From Peteryoungia desertarenae (GTDB lineage Bacteria > Pseudomonadota > Alphaproteobacteria > Rhizobiales > Rhizobiaceae): 64,000 nt of DNA. Shown here piece after piece: positions 1-9,291 of this stretch; position 1 is the stretch's first letter, and the number at the start of each line of letters is the position of its first letter. Location: the NCBI RefSeq assembly GCF_005860795.2, contig NZ_CP058350.1, positions 91,001 through 155,000 of the forward strand, written 5' to 3'. The translations under genes were made by a program, and so were the position numbers. Under the pieces are notes generated by a model. The model had not been told where the DNA came from. It ran no database searches and was given only the letters and a program-made list of their open reading frames with translations.

Positions 1-54
1 GCCATGGAAGCCGGCGAGAACGTTTCTGCGTTCTGCAACAGACATATCAGCCAT
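1..54 (-). CDS. soxG: Sarcosine oxidase gamma subunit, N-terminal fragment
   Basis: The first 18 codons of a minus-strand gene that runs off the left edge. An ATG at 54-52 overlaps the soxA stop codon by 8 bases, and the peptide begins MADMSVAERRNVLAGFHG. In heterotetrameric sarcosine oxidases the gamma subunit follows alpha in the order soxB-soxD-soxA-soxG. The overlap suggests translational coupling. The identity rests on operon position more than on these 18 residues. A second in-frame ATG three codons on (46-44) could be the true start. Confidence 0.7.
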   Translation of the reverse strand, partial: MADMSVAERRNVLAGFHG

Positions 55-3040
55 GGATACGGCCTCCTTCCTTGTCAAAGAATACCATGTCGGTGACCTC
101 CACCGCGATGGTCTTGTCCTTCATCGGCACATACAGCGTCTCGCCGATCCGTGCGCGGCCACCGGCCACCATGGCAATCGCAATCGATCGACCGAGGTTT
201 TCCGACCAGTAGGACGAGGTGACGTGCCCGAGCATGGTCATCGGCTTCGGCTGGTTCGGATTGGCGACAATCTGACCGCCCTCTTCCAGCACTTCATTCG
301 GGTTCTTCGTCAGAAGGCCGACGAGCTGCTTGCGGCCTTCCTTGACGAGATCAGGACGCTTCATGCCGCGAATACCGACAAAATCGGTCTTCTTCTTCGA
401 CACCGCCCAGGAGAGGCCGGCATCGTCGGCCGTCAACGTCCCGTCAGTATCCTGACCGACGATGATATAGCCCTTCTCGGCGCGCAGGACATGCATGGTC
501 TCGGTGCCATAGAGGCAAGCGCCGAGCGACTGGGCACGCTCCCAGATCTGCCGGAAGACATCCGCGCCGAAATCGGCGGGAACGTTGACTTCGAAGCCGA
601 GCTCGCCGGTGAAGGACACGCGGAAGAGACGCGTCGGCACGCCGCAGAACTTGCCTTCGGCCACGCTCATATGCGGGAAGGCCTTGTTCGAGATGTCGAT
701 GCCCTCAACGAACGGCGCGATGATATCGCGCGCCTTCGGACCCTGGACGGCGATGACGGCCCATTGTTCCGTGGTCGAGGTGAGCCAGACCTTCAGATGC
801 GGGAATTCCGTCTGCAGATAGTCTTCCATGTGGTGCATCACACGCGGCGCACCGCCCGTCGTGGTGGTCACATGGAAACGATCCTCCGCCAGACGACCGA
901 CGACGCCATCGTCATAGATGAAGCCGTCTTCGCGCGTCATGATGCCGTAGCGCGCCTTGCCGGGCTTCAGCGTGTCCCAGGCATTGGTGTACATCAGGTT
1001 CAGGAACTCGGCAGCGTCAGGCCCGACGACCTCGATCTTGCCGAGTGTCGAAGCGTTGAACACGCCGGCGACATCACGCACCGTCTTGCATTCGCGGTTG
1101 ACGGCGGCATGCATGTCCTCGCCCGCCTTGGGGTAATACCAGGCGCGCTTCCAGTTGCCGACGTCTTCATAGACGGCACCCTGGGAGACCTCATAGGCAT
1201 GCATCGGCGTCTTGCGCACCGGATCGAACAGCTCGCCGCGCGAGTGGTTGATCAGCGTGCCGAAGGTGACGGGCGTATAGGGCGCGCGGAAGGTGGTGAG
1301 ACCGACCTCAGGGATCTCCTTGCCAAGCACTTCGGCAGCAATGGCGAGGCCATGCATATTGGAGAGCTTACCCTGGTCGGACGCCATGCCGTTCGTCGTG
1401 AAGCGCTTGATATGCTCGATCGAATGCATGCCCTCGCGCACGGCGAGCCTGATATCCTTGGCGCAGACATCGTGCTGGAAGTCGACAAAGGCCTTGACGT
1501 TGTCGTCACGGCCAGCGCCTTCGGCAGCGCCGATCATGCCGCCAGTCCAGGCATGCGCATTGGCACCTGACAGCGAAACGGCAGGCGTCTCGGTCGCGCC
1601 CGCAGCCTTGGCGGAGGAGAGACCGGCAGCCGTTGCCTCATCGAGCAGAGCCTGCAGATCATCGGTGCCGTTGCAGCCGCCAACGCAGATGCAGTCCTGG
1701 GCATAGACATCAGGCAGGAAGCGCTGGTTGGCGGCGTCGAACTTCAGCTTGCCGCGCGACTGCGAGAACATGTGCACAGACGGCGTCCAGCCGGCGCACA
1801 TCAAGAGCGAATCGACCTCGATCTTGCGAGTGGCGCCGCCGCCATTGCGGCGAACGGTGATCGAGCGGACACGCAGACGGCCAGCCGTATCGACCACGCC
1901 GTGACCGGTCAGGACTTCGATCCCGAGCGCACGCGCCTGGGTCAGAACACCCTCGCCCGGCTTCTCGCGGGCATCGACGATGACAGGCACGGAAACGCCA
2001 GCCTTCTTGAGATCGATTGCCGCTTCATAGGCCGAGTCATGCGCCGTGTAGACGCCAACCTTGGCACCGACGGCAACGCCGAAATGGTTGAGATAGGTGC
2101 GGCCCGCCGCCGCCAACATAATGCCGGGACGGTCATTGTTGGCAAACACCATATGGCGCTCGATTGCACCGCTGGCGATGATCACGCGCTTGGCACGCAC
2201 CTGCCACAGCCGTTCACGCGGCTGGTTCTTGGCGGGCTTGGCGACATGATCGGTAACACGCTCAACCAGCGCCACGTAATTGTGGTTGTGATAGCCGAAG
2301 GCCGTCGTGCGGGAGAGCACGGTAACGTTGGACATGCCCTTGAGCTTGGCAACGGTCGCATGCGCCCAGTCCCAGCCGCTCTGGCCGTCGACGGTCGCAC
2401 CGGTGTCAAAGTGGAAGGCACCGCCCATTTCCGGCTGTTCGTCAACGATCATGACGCGTACGCCCGTCTGGGCGGCAGCGAGCGCCGAGGCGAGACCTGC
2501 GGCACCGCCACCAATGACTAGCACGTCGCAATGGGCGTAACGGTTGGCGTAATGATCGGGATCGGCTTCCTTCGGCGCATGACCGAGACCGGCGGCGCGA
2601 CGGATGAAGGGTTCATAGATCTGGTGCCAGGCGGCCTTCGGCCACATGAAGGTCTTGTAGTAGAAGCCGGCGGCGAAGAAGGGCGACAGCAGGTTGTTGA
2701 CCTCGCCGATGTCGAGCGACAGCGACGGCCAGCGGTTCTGCGTCTCGATCTTCATGCCGTCGAAGACTTCCTGCACGGTCGCCCGCACATTCGGCTGGCG
2801 GCGGGCAGCGTCACGCGAGACGTCGAGCAAGGCATTCGGCTCTTCCGGACCTGATGTCAGGATGCCGCGCGGACGGTGATACTTGAATGAGCGGCCGGCG
2901 AGATGCATGCCGTTGGCGATCATGGCGGACGCCACCGTATCGCCTTCGAAAGCCGTCAAAGTGCGGCCATCGATGGTGAAGCGGGCGGTCAGCGCTGGCG
3001 TCAGGCGGCCCTTGCCGGGAATACGATTGGCAGCGCTCAT
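47..3040 (-). CDS. soxA: Sarcosine oxidase alpha subunit
   Basis: Large subunit of heterotetrameric sarcosine oxidase, which oxidatively demethylates sarcosine to glycine and passes the methyl group to tetrahydrofolate in the cytoplasm. The 997 residues have the family layout. A SoxA N-terminal domain (about 15-110, with GDTVASAMIANG) is followed by a Rossmann NAD-binding domain starting at about residue 172 (VLVIGGGAAGLASAL). A C-terminal GcvT/aminomethyltransferase-like folate domain covers about 610-990 (ITNAW-like region, then GELGFEV). The ATG overlaps the soxD stop by four bases (ATGA), so translation is probably coupled. Length and domain order are normal. Confidence 0.96.
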   Translation of the reverse strand: MSAANRIPGKGRLTPALTARFTIDGRTLTAFEGDTVASAMIANGMHLAGRSFKYHRPRGILTSGPEEPNALLDVSRDAARRQPNVRATVQEVFDGMKIETQNRWPSLSLDIGEVNNLLSPFFAAGFYYKTFMWPKAAWHQIYEPFIRRAAGLGHAPKEADPDHYANRYAHCDVLVIGGGAAGLASALAAAQTGVRVMIVDEQPEMGGAFHFDTGATVDGQSGWDWAHATVAKLKGMSNVTVLSRTTAFGYHNHNYVALVERVTDHVAKPAKNQPRERLWQVRAKRVIIASGAIERHMVFANNDRPGIMLAAAGRTYLNHFGVAVGAKVGVYTAHDSAYEAAIDLKKAGVSVPVIVDAREKPGEGVLTQARALGIEVLTGHGVVDTAGRLRVRSITVRRNGGGATRKIEVDSLLMCAGWTPSVHMFSQSRGKLKFDAANQRFLPDVYAQDCICVGGCNGTDDLQALLDEATAAGLSSAKAAGATETPAVSLSGANAHAWTGGMIGAAEGAGRDDNVKAFVDFQHDVCAKDIRLAVREGMHSIEHIKRFTTNGMASDQGKLSNMHGLAIAAEVLGKEIPEVGLTTFRAPYTPVTFGTLINHSRGELFDPVRKTPMHAYEVSQGAVYEDVGNWKRAWYYPKAGEDMHAAVNRECKTVRDVAGVFNASTLGKIEVVGPDAAEFLNLMYTNAWDTLKPGKARYGIMTREDGFIYDDGVVGRLAEDRFHVTTTTGGAPRVMHHMEDYLQTEFPHLKVWLTSTTEQWAVIAVQGPKARDIIAPFVEGIDISNKAFPHMSVAEGKFCGVPTRLFRVSFTGELGFEVNVPADFGADVFRQIWERAQSLGACLYGTETMHVLRAEKGYIIVGQDTDGTLTADDAGLSWAVSKKKTDFVGIRGMKRPDLVKEGRKQLVGLLTKNPNEVLEEGGQIVANPNQPKPMTMLGHVTSSYWSENLGRSIAIAMVAGGRARIGETLYVPMKDKTIAVEVTDMVFFDKEGGRIHG

Positions 3041-3357
3041 GCCTTGTCTCCCTTCGATGCAGACGGGGCAACCGGAGTTGCAGGATCGGGCATGGGTTCA
3101 CCGGCCTTGTAGGTCACAAGGATCTTGTCGGAAACGGTGTCGCGGGCCGCGTTGAAGAAGCGCCCGCAGCCATGGATATGGCGCCAGCGCTCGAAGATGA
3201 TGCCTTTCGGGTTATCACGCAGGAAGAAGTAATCCGCGAATTCCTCGTCCGTGATCGAGGCGATGTTTTCCGGGCGCGCGATATGCGCTTCACCGGCAGC
3301 GCGAAACTCGAGCTCTGCACGCTCTTCTTCGCAATAGGGGCATTTGATGACCAGCAT
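3037..3357 (-). CDS. soxD: Sarcosine oxidase delta subunit
   Basis: Small zinc-binding subunit of the SoxBDAG complex, 106 residues. The zinc ligands known from the family are visible: Cys6 and Cys9 (KCPYC), then His60 and Cys64 (RHIHGCGRFF). The gene lies 17 bases after soxB and overlaps soxA by four bases. The C-terminal tail beyond about residue 85 (PMPDPATPVAPSASKGDKA) is low complexity and variable in such proteins. Confidence 0.95.
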   Translation of the reverse strand: MLVIKCPYCEEERAELEFRAAGEAHIARPENIASITDEEFADYFFLRDNPKGIIFERWRHIHGCGRFFNAARDTVSDKILVTYKAGEPMPDPATPVAPSASKGDKA

Positions 3358-3374
3358 GATGGACGATCCCTAAT

Positions 3375-4628
3375 TCAGTGCGCCACGGCAGCGGCGGCGG
3401 CCTCGTCGATGAGGCGGCCGGTGCGGAACCGGTCGAGCGTCAGGCCCTGGGCCAGCCGGTGCGGCTCGCCCTTGGCGATGAGATGAGCAAAGAGGTTGGC
3501 CGAGCCCGGCGTCGCTTTGAAACCGCCCGTCCCCCAGCCGGCATTGACGAAGAGGTTCGGAACCGGCGTCACACTCTGGATCGGCGAACGGTCAGCGGTG
3601 TTGTCGGTGATCCCGCCCCATTGCCGCATCATCTTCACCCGACGGAACATCGGGAAGAGCTCGCAGATGGCATCGAGCGTATGCGTGATGATCTGCATGC
3701 CGCCGGTCTGGCTGTAGGAATTGTACTGGTCGGTACCGGCACCGATGACCAGTTCGCCCTTGTCCGACTGCGAGATATAGGCATGCACGGTGTTGGACAT
3801 GACCACGCAGGGGAAGATCGGCTTGAGCGGCTCGGAGACGAGCGCCTGCAGCGGCGTCGAGTGAACGGGAAGACGAACGCCCGCCATGCCCATGACGACG
3901 GAGGAATGGCCGGCAGCGGAAACGCCGATCTTCTTTGCGCCGATGAAGCCCTTGGTCGTGTCGACGCCGGTGACTTCCCCATTCGGACCACGACGGATGC
4001 CGGTGACTTCGCAATTCTGGATGATGTGCACGCCGCGATCCGACGCCGCGCGCGCATAGCCCCAGGCAACCGCATCGTGACGCGCCGTGCCACCGCGACG
4101 CTGCAGCGCTGCCCCATTGATCGGGTAGCGCGCACTCTTGGAGATATCGAGCGGCGGGCAGAACGCCTTGGCCTGCTCCGGCGTCAACCATTCATTGTCG
4201 ATGCCATAGAGATTGTTGGCATTCACATGGCGCTTGAAGGACTGCATGTCATGCACGTTGTGCGACAGCATCATCACGCCGCGCGGCGAATACATGACAT
4301 TGTAGTTCAGGTCCTGGGAAAGTCCCTCCCAGAGCTTCAGCGAATGCTCGTAGATGTCCATGCTCTCTTCATAGAGATAGTTGGACCGGATGATCGTCGT
4401 GTTACGGCCGGTATTGCCACCGCCGAGCCAGCCCTTTTCGATCACGGCGACATTGGTAATGCCGTGCTCCTTGGCCAGATAATAGGCCGCGCCGAGGCCA
4501 TGGCCACCGGCGCCGATAATGATGACGTCATAGGACTGCCGCGGCTCGGGAGAGACCCATTGAGCCTCCCATCCCTTGTGGGCACGCATTGCCTCACGGA
4601 CAACGGCAAAGACCGAATATTTGCGCAT
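3375..4628 (-). CDS. soxB: Sarcosine oxidase beta subunit
   Basis: Flavoprotein subunit that carries the sarcosine-oxidising FAD and the covalently attached FMN. The dinucleotide-binding motif IIIGAGGHGLGAAYYLA lies at about residue 35, followed by EKGWLGGGNTGRNTT, which is strongly conserved in SoxB. The ATG at 4628 is preferred to the TTG three codons upstream because AGGAG and GAGG precede it. The product is 417 residues, normal for the family. It is the first gene of the soxBDAG operon and is divergent from rpsU across a 301-base gap that must hold both promoters. Confidence 0.96.
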   Translation of the reverse strand: MRKYSVFAVVREAMRAHKGWEAQWVSPEPRQSYDVIIIGAGGHGLGAAYYLAKEHGITNVAVIEKGWLGGGNTGRNTTIIRSNYLYEESMDIYEHSLKLWEGLSQDLNYNVMYSPRGVMMLSHNVHDMQSFKRHVNANNLYGIDNEWLTPEQAKAFCPPLDISKSARYPINGAALQRRGGTARHDAVAWGYARAASDRGVHIIQNCEVTGIRRGPNGEVTGVDTTKGFIGAKKIGVSAAGHSSVVMGMAGVRLPVHSTPLQALVSEPLKPIFPCVVMSNTVHAYISQSDKGELVIGAGTDQYNSYSQTGGMQIITHTLDAICELFPMFRRVKMMRQWGGITDNTADRSPIQSVTPVPNLFVNAGWGTGGFKATPGSANLFAHLIAKGEPHRLAQGLTLDRFRTGRLIDEAAAAAVAH

Positions 4629-4929
4629 TCGCCTCAAACTCCTGTGGTTCAGGCTCTGGGTAGGACCTTAGCTCTCGCAAATCAATATGCGTCACGACGT
4701 CCATTTTGCGACGCATTGGCGCTCGGCTTTCGACACGCGTCATAATGCCCCGCAACATCGGCAAAATAGTGGATCGGTCATCACTGGGTATATGGACTTC
4801 CGACCGATCATCTGGTATCAGCCCTCCCTAATCGCACGGTCTCAGGGCCGCGCGGAACAATATGCTGTTTCCGTTGATGGGCGTTCGTCGGCGGAAGGAC
4901 CAACCCAAAACCAAAGGAACGGGATAAAC
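4629..4929. promoter_or_regulatory. Divergent soxB/rpsU control region with inverted repeat
   Basis: Gene-free stretch between two divergent genes. An inverted repeat ATGCGTC-N16-GACGCAT lies at 4687-4716, 59-88 bases upstream of the soxB start, and a related CGCGTCATAATG follows at 4736-4747. This spacing suits an operator of the sox operon, but no regulator is encoded nearby and the site is not a motif I can assign. The rpsU promoter should lie in the right part. Confidence 0.4.
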
Positions 4930-5157
4930 GTGCAGGTACTAGTCCGCGACAACAACGTTGATCAGGCGCTCCGCGCTCTCAAGAAGAAAATGCAGCGCGA
5001 AGGAATCTTCCGTGAAATGAAGATGCGCGACTTCTATGAGAAGCCGTCGCAGAAGCGTGCTCGCGAAAAGGCTGAGGCCGTTCGCCGCGTCCGCAAGCTG
5101 GCTCGCAAGCGCATGCAGCGCGAAGGTCTTATCGCGGCTCCTCGCGCAGGCCGTTAA
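4930..5157 (+). CDS. rpsU: 30S ribosomal protein S21
   Basis: Small basic ribosomal protein of the 30S subunit, 75 residues. It starts with GTG ([19 protein letters not shown]) and ends in the basic tail [20 protein letters not shown]. The open frame extends further upstream, but only from this GTG does the protein match S21 in sequence and length. AAAGGAA lies about 10-14 bases upstream. It is monocistronic and followed at once by a strong terminator. Confidence 0.97.
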   Translation: MQVLVRDNNVDQALRALKKKMQREGIFREMKMRDFYEKPSQKRAREKAEAVRRVRKLARKRMQREGLIAAPRAGR

Positions 5158-5192
5158 TCGGCCCCGATTTGGACGTTTTCATATGTGATCAG

Positions 5193-5226
5193 AGCGGGGG
5201 CGAATTCGAATCGCCGCCGCTTTTTT
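5193..5226 (+). terminator. Rho-independent terminator of rpsU
   Basis: An 11-base-pair stem (AGCGGGGGCGA with TCGCCGCCGCT, one G-G mismatch), a 7-base loop and six T residues, starting 36 bases after the rpsU stop. Confidence 0.9.
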
Positions 5227-5285
5227 GATATTCAACACCAACTTACGCTGCCCCTCAGTCCGCTGTTGCGACCGGCAGCGGTCGG

Positions 5286-6167
5286 ATGATGCGACTTATG
5301 ATGGACCTCACCAGATTCGGAAGCGCCCTGCCTGCACGCACCAGACACCGCCTCGGTTCCGCTTTCGTCCTAGCTGCCGCACTGGCGCTGACCAGTTGTG
5401 CGACGACGACGGAAACGACAGACGTGATTCGACTGGATCGCGCTCAGGGTTCTGAGGAAAACATTGCCTCGCTCACCGCCGTCATCCAGGCCAATCCGCG
5501 CGACCCGGAAGCCTATAACGTGCGTGGGTCCGCCTATGGACGCGCTGGTGAATTCAATCGTGCCATCGAAGACTTCAACACCGCACTTCAACTGAACCCG
5601 CGCTTCTTCCAGGCTTATGCCAACCGCGCGCTGGTCTTCCGCAACATGGGCAAGCCCGTTGAAGCAGCGGCAGACTACAATGCAGCTCTCAAGATCAACC
5701 CGAGCTACGACGTTGCCTATATCGGCCGCGGCAATATCTACCGCCAGGCCGGGCGCATCGACGAAGCCTTTGGCGATTTCAACCGCGCCATCCAGCTTGA
5801 TACCACCGATGGCCGCGCCTACCACAATCGTGGCCTCATCTATCAGCTACGCGGACAACACGAAAAGGCGATCGAGGACTTTTCGAAGGCGATCTCGCTG
5901 TCGCCGCGCTCGCCGGAACCCTACAACGGTCGTGGATTGTCCTATGTGGCACTCAATGATGACGAAAATGCCTTTGCCGACTTTAATCTCGCAATCGAGC
6001 TGAACGACAAGATCGCGGAAAGCTGGGCCAATCAGGCACTGATTTATGAGCGCCGGGGCGATATGGCGCGTGCCGCCAAATCCTACGCGCACGCTCAGCG
6101 CCTTGACCCGAAATACGAACCTGCCGCTGCAGGCCTTGCAAGAACGCGCGGCAACACGTCAAGCTGA
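5286..6167 (+). CDS. Tetratricopeptide-repeat lipoprotein
   Basis: A 293-residue protein with a lipoprotein signal (hydrophobic stretch then LALTSC, with the lipidated Cys near residue 38) followed by about six TPR units (for example NPRFFQAYANRALVFRNMGK). TPRs mediate protein contacts, so this is probably an envelope-anchored scaffold similar in layout to NlpI, but no specific partner can be read from the sequence. In-frame ATGs at 5286, 5289, 5298 and 5301 leave the exact start open. Such proteins are common single genes in rhizobia. Confidence 0.85.
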   Translation: MMRLMMDLTRFGSALPARTRHRLGSAFVLAAALALTSCATTTETTDVIRLDRAQGSEENIASLTAVIQANPRDPEAYNVRGSAYGRAGEFNRAIEDFNTALQLNPRFFQAYANRALVFRNMGKPVEAAADYNAALKINPSYDVAYIGRGNIYRQAGRIDEAFGDFNRAIQLDTTDGRAYHNRGLIYQLRGQHEKAIEDFSKAISLSPRSPEPYNGRGLSYVALNDDENAFADFNLAIELNDKIAESWANQALIYERRGDMARAAKSYAHAQRLDPKYEPAAAGLARTRGNTSS

Positions 6168-6192
6168 CAACAAGAGTTCGGATACGAAATCC

Positions 6193-6216
6193 AGGCCGCC
6201 CCGTGCGGCCTTTGTT
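6193..6216 (+). terminator. Terminator of the TPR lipoprotein gene
   Basis: Stem AGGCCGC / GCGGCCT with a 5-base loop (CCCGT), then TTTGTT, about 25 bases after the stop codon. Confidence 0.7.
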
Positions 6217-6246
6217 CTACGCGTGAGGCAGGCATGACTTTTCAAT

Positions 6247-6279
6247 AAAAAAGCGGGAGGAGGCCAACACCTCTCCCGC
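6247..6279 (-). terminator. Terminator of the cytochrome oxidase subunit IV gene
   Basis: Read on the minus strand: stem GCGGGAG/CTCCCGC followed by a run of six T, located 32 bases beyond the end of the gene at 6311-6535. Confidence 0.8.
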
Positions 6280-6310
6280 CTATGCATGTGCGATCTTTTC
6301 AGATCAGCCG

Positions 6311-6535
6311 TCAGCGCATGATAAACACACCGGCTATGCTCAGAATAACCCAGATCAGGAAGCCGCCGATCAGACCTGCTCCGCCGAAGAAACCGGCTGC
6401 CATCGCCAGCATCAGCGCAACAGTGATGATCGTGCCGTACTTGGCTCCTGCAATGAAGCGCTCATACGTCCTTTCGTGCTCCTGATAGTCCATGGCAGCG
6501 CCCGTCTCGACCGGCCCGGAATGATGTTCGCTCAT
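6311..6535 (-). CDS. aa3-type cytochrome c oxidase subunit IV (bacterial COX4 family)
   Basis: A 74-residue membrane protein. The conserved N-terminal segment MDYQEHERTYERFI is followed by two hydrophobic segments (about 31-50 and 54-72). This is the pattern of the small subunit IV of alphaproteobacterial aa3 cytochrome c oxidases, whose role is structural. The catalytic subunits are not in the window. In rhizobia this gene is usually separate from the main cox operon, as here. Confidence 0.85.
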   Translation of the reverse strand: MSEHHSGPVETGAAMDYQEHERTYERFIAGAKYGTIITVALMLAMAAGFFGGAGLIGGFLIWVILSIAGVFIMR

Positions 6536-6865
6536 GCTTTGTCTCCCAAATCTAAAACCGCAGCATCCAGACGATCACGGCAGCCCCGGCAACCGAACCA
6601 TCAGGCAAATAGATGTTCCTGCTCGCAATACACAAACCCGACGGGAAGCGCAATCTTCAGCAATGACGCAGTCGTTCAGGCTTATTTTGTTGTCAGCACC
6701 AACGATATTGCGCCTGTCCTTGACTCACTTTGCCCCTCCGCCGTCCACCAGCATCACATTCAAGCCAACTATACCCCAAATCCCGTGGTTTGAAGGGGGG
6801 TTAAGGTTGCGCCAATGGATACCTTGCTCTAAGCATCGACGTAAAACTACGGGGAGAGAGTTTCT
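6536..6865. other. Intergenic region upstream of the TRAP operon
   Basis: A 330-base gap between divergent genes. It must carry the promoters for the subunit IV gene and the TRAP operon. GGGGAGAG at 6851-6858 is the ribosome binding site of the TRAP small subunit. I see no repeat or additional gene. Confidence 0.5.
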
Positions 6866-7450
6866 ATGCAGTTCCTGTTGACAATCGCCAGAGCGATTGA
6901 CGCAACGACGACGCTGGTCGGTCGAACGGTGGCTTGGCTGCTGCTGGCAGCCGTCCTCATCAGCGCCGGCAATGCCGTCATCCGCAAGTCCTTCGACATG
7001 TCGTCCAACGCCTGGCTGGAGGTTCAGTGGTATCTGTTCGGTGCCGTCTTCATGTTGGCAGCCGGCTATACGCTTCGCCGCAACGAACATGTCCGGATCG
7101 ACGTGCTGGCCGGCAACTGGTCGAAGCGCACGCGCGACTGGATCGACCTGCTCGGGCATATCTTCTTCCTGTTACCCTTCTGCCTCATGATGACCTATCT
7201 CGCCTGGCCGTTCTTCTGGCGGTCTTTCATGTCTGGTGAAATGTCACCCAATGCAGGCGGTCTTATCATCTGGCCTGCCAAGGGAGCCATTTTGCTGGGC
7301 TTTATTCTGCTCACTGCACAAGCCTTCTCGGAAATCATCAAGCGCTACGCCATCATGAAGGGGCTGATGGAAGAAGAAGTGAAGCACGGTCACGGAGCAC
7401 CAGCACCGGTCGAGGCGGCCGCAGACATGAAGGGTGGGAAAGATGCTTGA
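6866..7450 (+). CDS. TRAP transporter small permease (DctQ family)
   Basis: A 194-residue membrane protein with four hydrophobic segments and the DctQ signature region (NAWLEVQWYLFGAVFML, then RRNEHVRIDVLAG). It is the small membrane subunit of a sodium- or proton-coupled TRAP solute transporter. It overlaps the large subunit by 8 bases. The hydrophilic tail (about 170-194, histidine- and alanine-rich) is not conserved. The best partner is the TakP-like binding protein at 9535-10641. Confidence 0.92.
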   Translation: MQFLLTIARAIDATTTLVGRTVAWLLLAAVLISAGNAVIRKSFDMSSNAWLEVQWYLFGAVFMLAAGYTLRRNEHVRIDVLAGNWSKRTRDWIDLLGHIFFLLPFCLMMTYLAWPFFWRSFMSGEMSPNAGGLIIWPAKGAILLGFILLTAQAFSEIIKRYAIMKGLMEEEVKHGHGAPAPVEAAADMKGGKDA

Positions 7451-9266
7451 TCTCATTGCGCACAACCTCGCTCCGATCATGTTCATCATGGTCATGGGCA
7501 TGCTCCTCCTCGGTTATCCGGTCGCCTTCACTCTTGCCGCTGGCGGCATGTACTTCTTCGTTGTTGGGGTAGAACTGAGCCATATCTCGCCAGAAATCAG
7601 ATTGTCCTGGCCGCTGGCGCAGGCAAATATGAACCGTGTCTTCGACATCATGCGAAACGACACACTGCTGGCGATCCCCTTCTTCACCTTCATGGGCTTG
7701 ATCCTTGAACGGTCGCGGATGGCCGAAGACCTGCTCGATACCATCGGACAGCTTTTCGGCACCGTTCGAGGAGGCCTCGCCTTTGCGGTTGTCATCGTCG
7801 GCGCATTGCTGGCGGCAACCACCGGCGTCGTTGCGGCATCGGTCATTGCCATGGGCCTCATCTCGCTGCCCATCATGATGCGCTACAACTACAACCCGGG
7901 TCTTGCTGCGGGCACGATCGCCGCCTCCGGCACCCTGGCGCAGATCATTCCGCCTTCTCTCGTCCTCATCGTCATGGCTGACCAGCTTGGTCGCTCCGTT
8001 GGCGACATGTATGTGGGCGCTATGTTGCCAGCATTGATGTTGGTCGGCATGTACTGCCTGTACATTTTTGCTGTGACGCTGGTAAAGCCGGAATGGGCAC
8101 CCGCACTTCCGCCCGAGGCTCGACCGCTTGGATCGGGAGGCAAGTCTCTCTATTTCATCATGCTGGCTGCGATCGGACTCTATATCGTCAGCTACTACTT
8201 CATCTTCACGGAGTTCCGCTACGAGACGCGCGTGGTCTGGGCAGCGCTTGCCGCAACGGTCATCCCCTACCTCTTTGCCCTGGCTAACCGGCAATTCAAC
8301 CTGGGTTACCTGTCGAAGATGGCGGAGCAGGTCGTGATCGTCCTGATCCCGCCGCTCGCCCTCATCTTCCTTGTCCTCGGCACGATCTTCCTCGGCATCG
8401 CAACGCCGACGGAGGGTGGCGCCATGGGTGCCGCCGGCGCCCTTGTGATGGCACTGGCAAAGCGCAGGCTCGACCTGAAGACCCTCACCCAGGCACTGGA
8501 CTCGACCGCGAAACTGGCGACGTTCGTCATGTTCATCCTGATCGGTGCCCGTGTCTTCGCGCTTACCTTCTACGGGATCTCGGGCGATATCTGGGTCGAG
8601 GAATTGATGCTGGCCCTGCCAGGCGGCGAAACAGGCTTCCTGATCGTCGTCACGATCATCGTCTTCATCCTCGGCTGCTTCCTCGACTTCTTCGAGATCG
8701 CATTCGTTCTGGTCCCGTTGCTGGCACCTGTCGCAGACAAGCTTGGCATCGACCTCATCTGGTTCGGCGTGCTGCTCGGGATGAACCTGCAGGTCAGCTT
8801 CCTGACACCACCGTTTGGATTTGCCTTGTTCTATCTGCGATCCGTCGCCCCGACCAAGGCATGGCATGACACGACAACAAACCGAATGATTGATCCGATC
8901 ACCACCCGCGCGATCTATACCGGTACTCTGCCATTTATCGCGATCAATGTGCTGATGCTCGGTATCCTGATTGCGTTCCCAGGCCTTGTGACCCATTACA
9001 AGAGCGAACCGGTCATCATGGACCAGGGCGACATCAACAGGACCATCAACAACATTGGCGGCAGCGGTTTTGGCCTGCCGGGGATGGAGCTTGATGGCGG
9101 ACTGGGCCTTCCCGGCGGCCCAGGCTTCGGCTTGCCGGGTGAAAGTGCCCCTGCTCTGCCCAACTTCGGGGCTCCACCGGCAACTCCGGATGCGGGCGGC
9201 GGTCTGCCGGCACCGGGCGGTCTGCCGGCACCGGGTGATGCTGGCGGGCTTCCAAGGTTCGACTGA
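7443..9266 (+). CDS. TRAP transporter large permease (DctM family) with Gly/Pro-rich tail
   Basis: Transport-channel subunit, 607 residues with many membrane segments. It resembles the longer DctM group associated with mannitol/chloroaromatic-type binding proteins (COG4664) rather than the ~425-residue C4-dicarboxylate group. Conserved stretches include TTGVVAASVIAMGLISLP and IATPTEGGAMGAAGALV. ATG at 7443 is preferred to the GTG at 7434 because AAGGGTGGG precedes it. The last ~70 residues are a hydrophilic glycine/proline/leucine repeat (units like GLPAPG and GFGLPG) not needed for transport in known DctM proteins. Confidence 0.93.
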   Translation: MLDLIAHNLAPIMFIMVMGMLLLGYPVAFTLAAGGMYFFVVGVELSHISPEIRLSWPLAQANMNRVFDIMRNDTLLAIPFFTFMGLILERSRMAEDLLDTIGQLFGTVRGGLAFAVVIVGALLAATTGVVAASVIAMGLISLPIMMRYNYNPGLAAGTIAASGTLAQIIPPSLVLIVMADQLGRSVGDMYVGAMLPALMLVGMYCLYIFAVTLVKPEWAPALPPEARPLGSGGKSLYFIMLAAIGLYIVSYYFIFTEFRYETRVVWAALAATVIPYLFALANRQFNLGYLSKMAEQVVIVLIPPLALIFLVLGTIFLGIATPTEGGAMGAAGALVMALAKRRLDLKTLTQALDSTAKLATFVMFILIGARVFALTFYGISGDIWVEELMLALPGGETGFLIVVTIIVFILGCFLDFFEIAFVLVPLLAPVADKLGIDLIWFGVLLGMNLQVSFLTPPFGFALFYLRSVAPTKAWHDTTTNRMIDPITTRAIYTGTLPFIAINVLMLGILIAFPGLVTHYKSEPVIMDQGDINRTINNIGGSGFGLPGMELDGGLGLPGGPGFGLPGESAPALPNFGAPPATPDAGGGLPAPGGLPAPGDAGGLPRFD

Positions 9267-9291
9267 TACCAAGGCAGATTTCAAAATGAAG

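Noticed and set aside
53..1570. A 505-codon plus-strand open frame opposite soxA
   Set aside because: It is antisense to a clear sarcosine oxidase gene, has no recognisable domain, and follows the high-GC third-position pattern of a shadow frame.
7353..9284. A 643-codon minus-strand open frame rich in His, Asp, Gln and Arg
   Set aside because: Fully antisense to the TRAP large permease; the composition is the complement of a membrane protein, not a real product.
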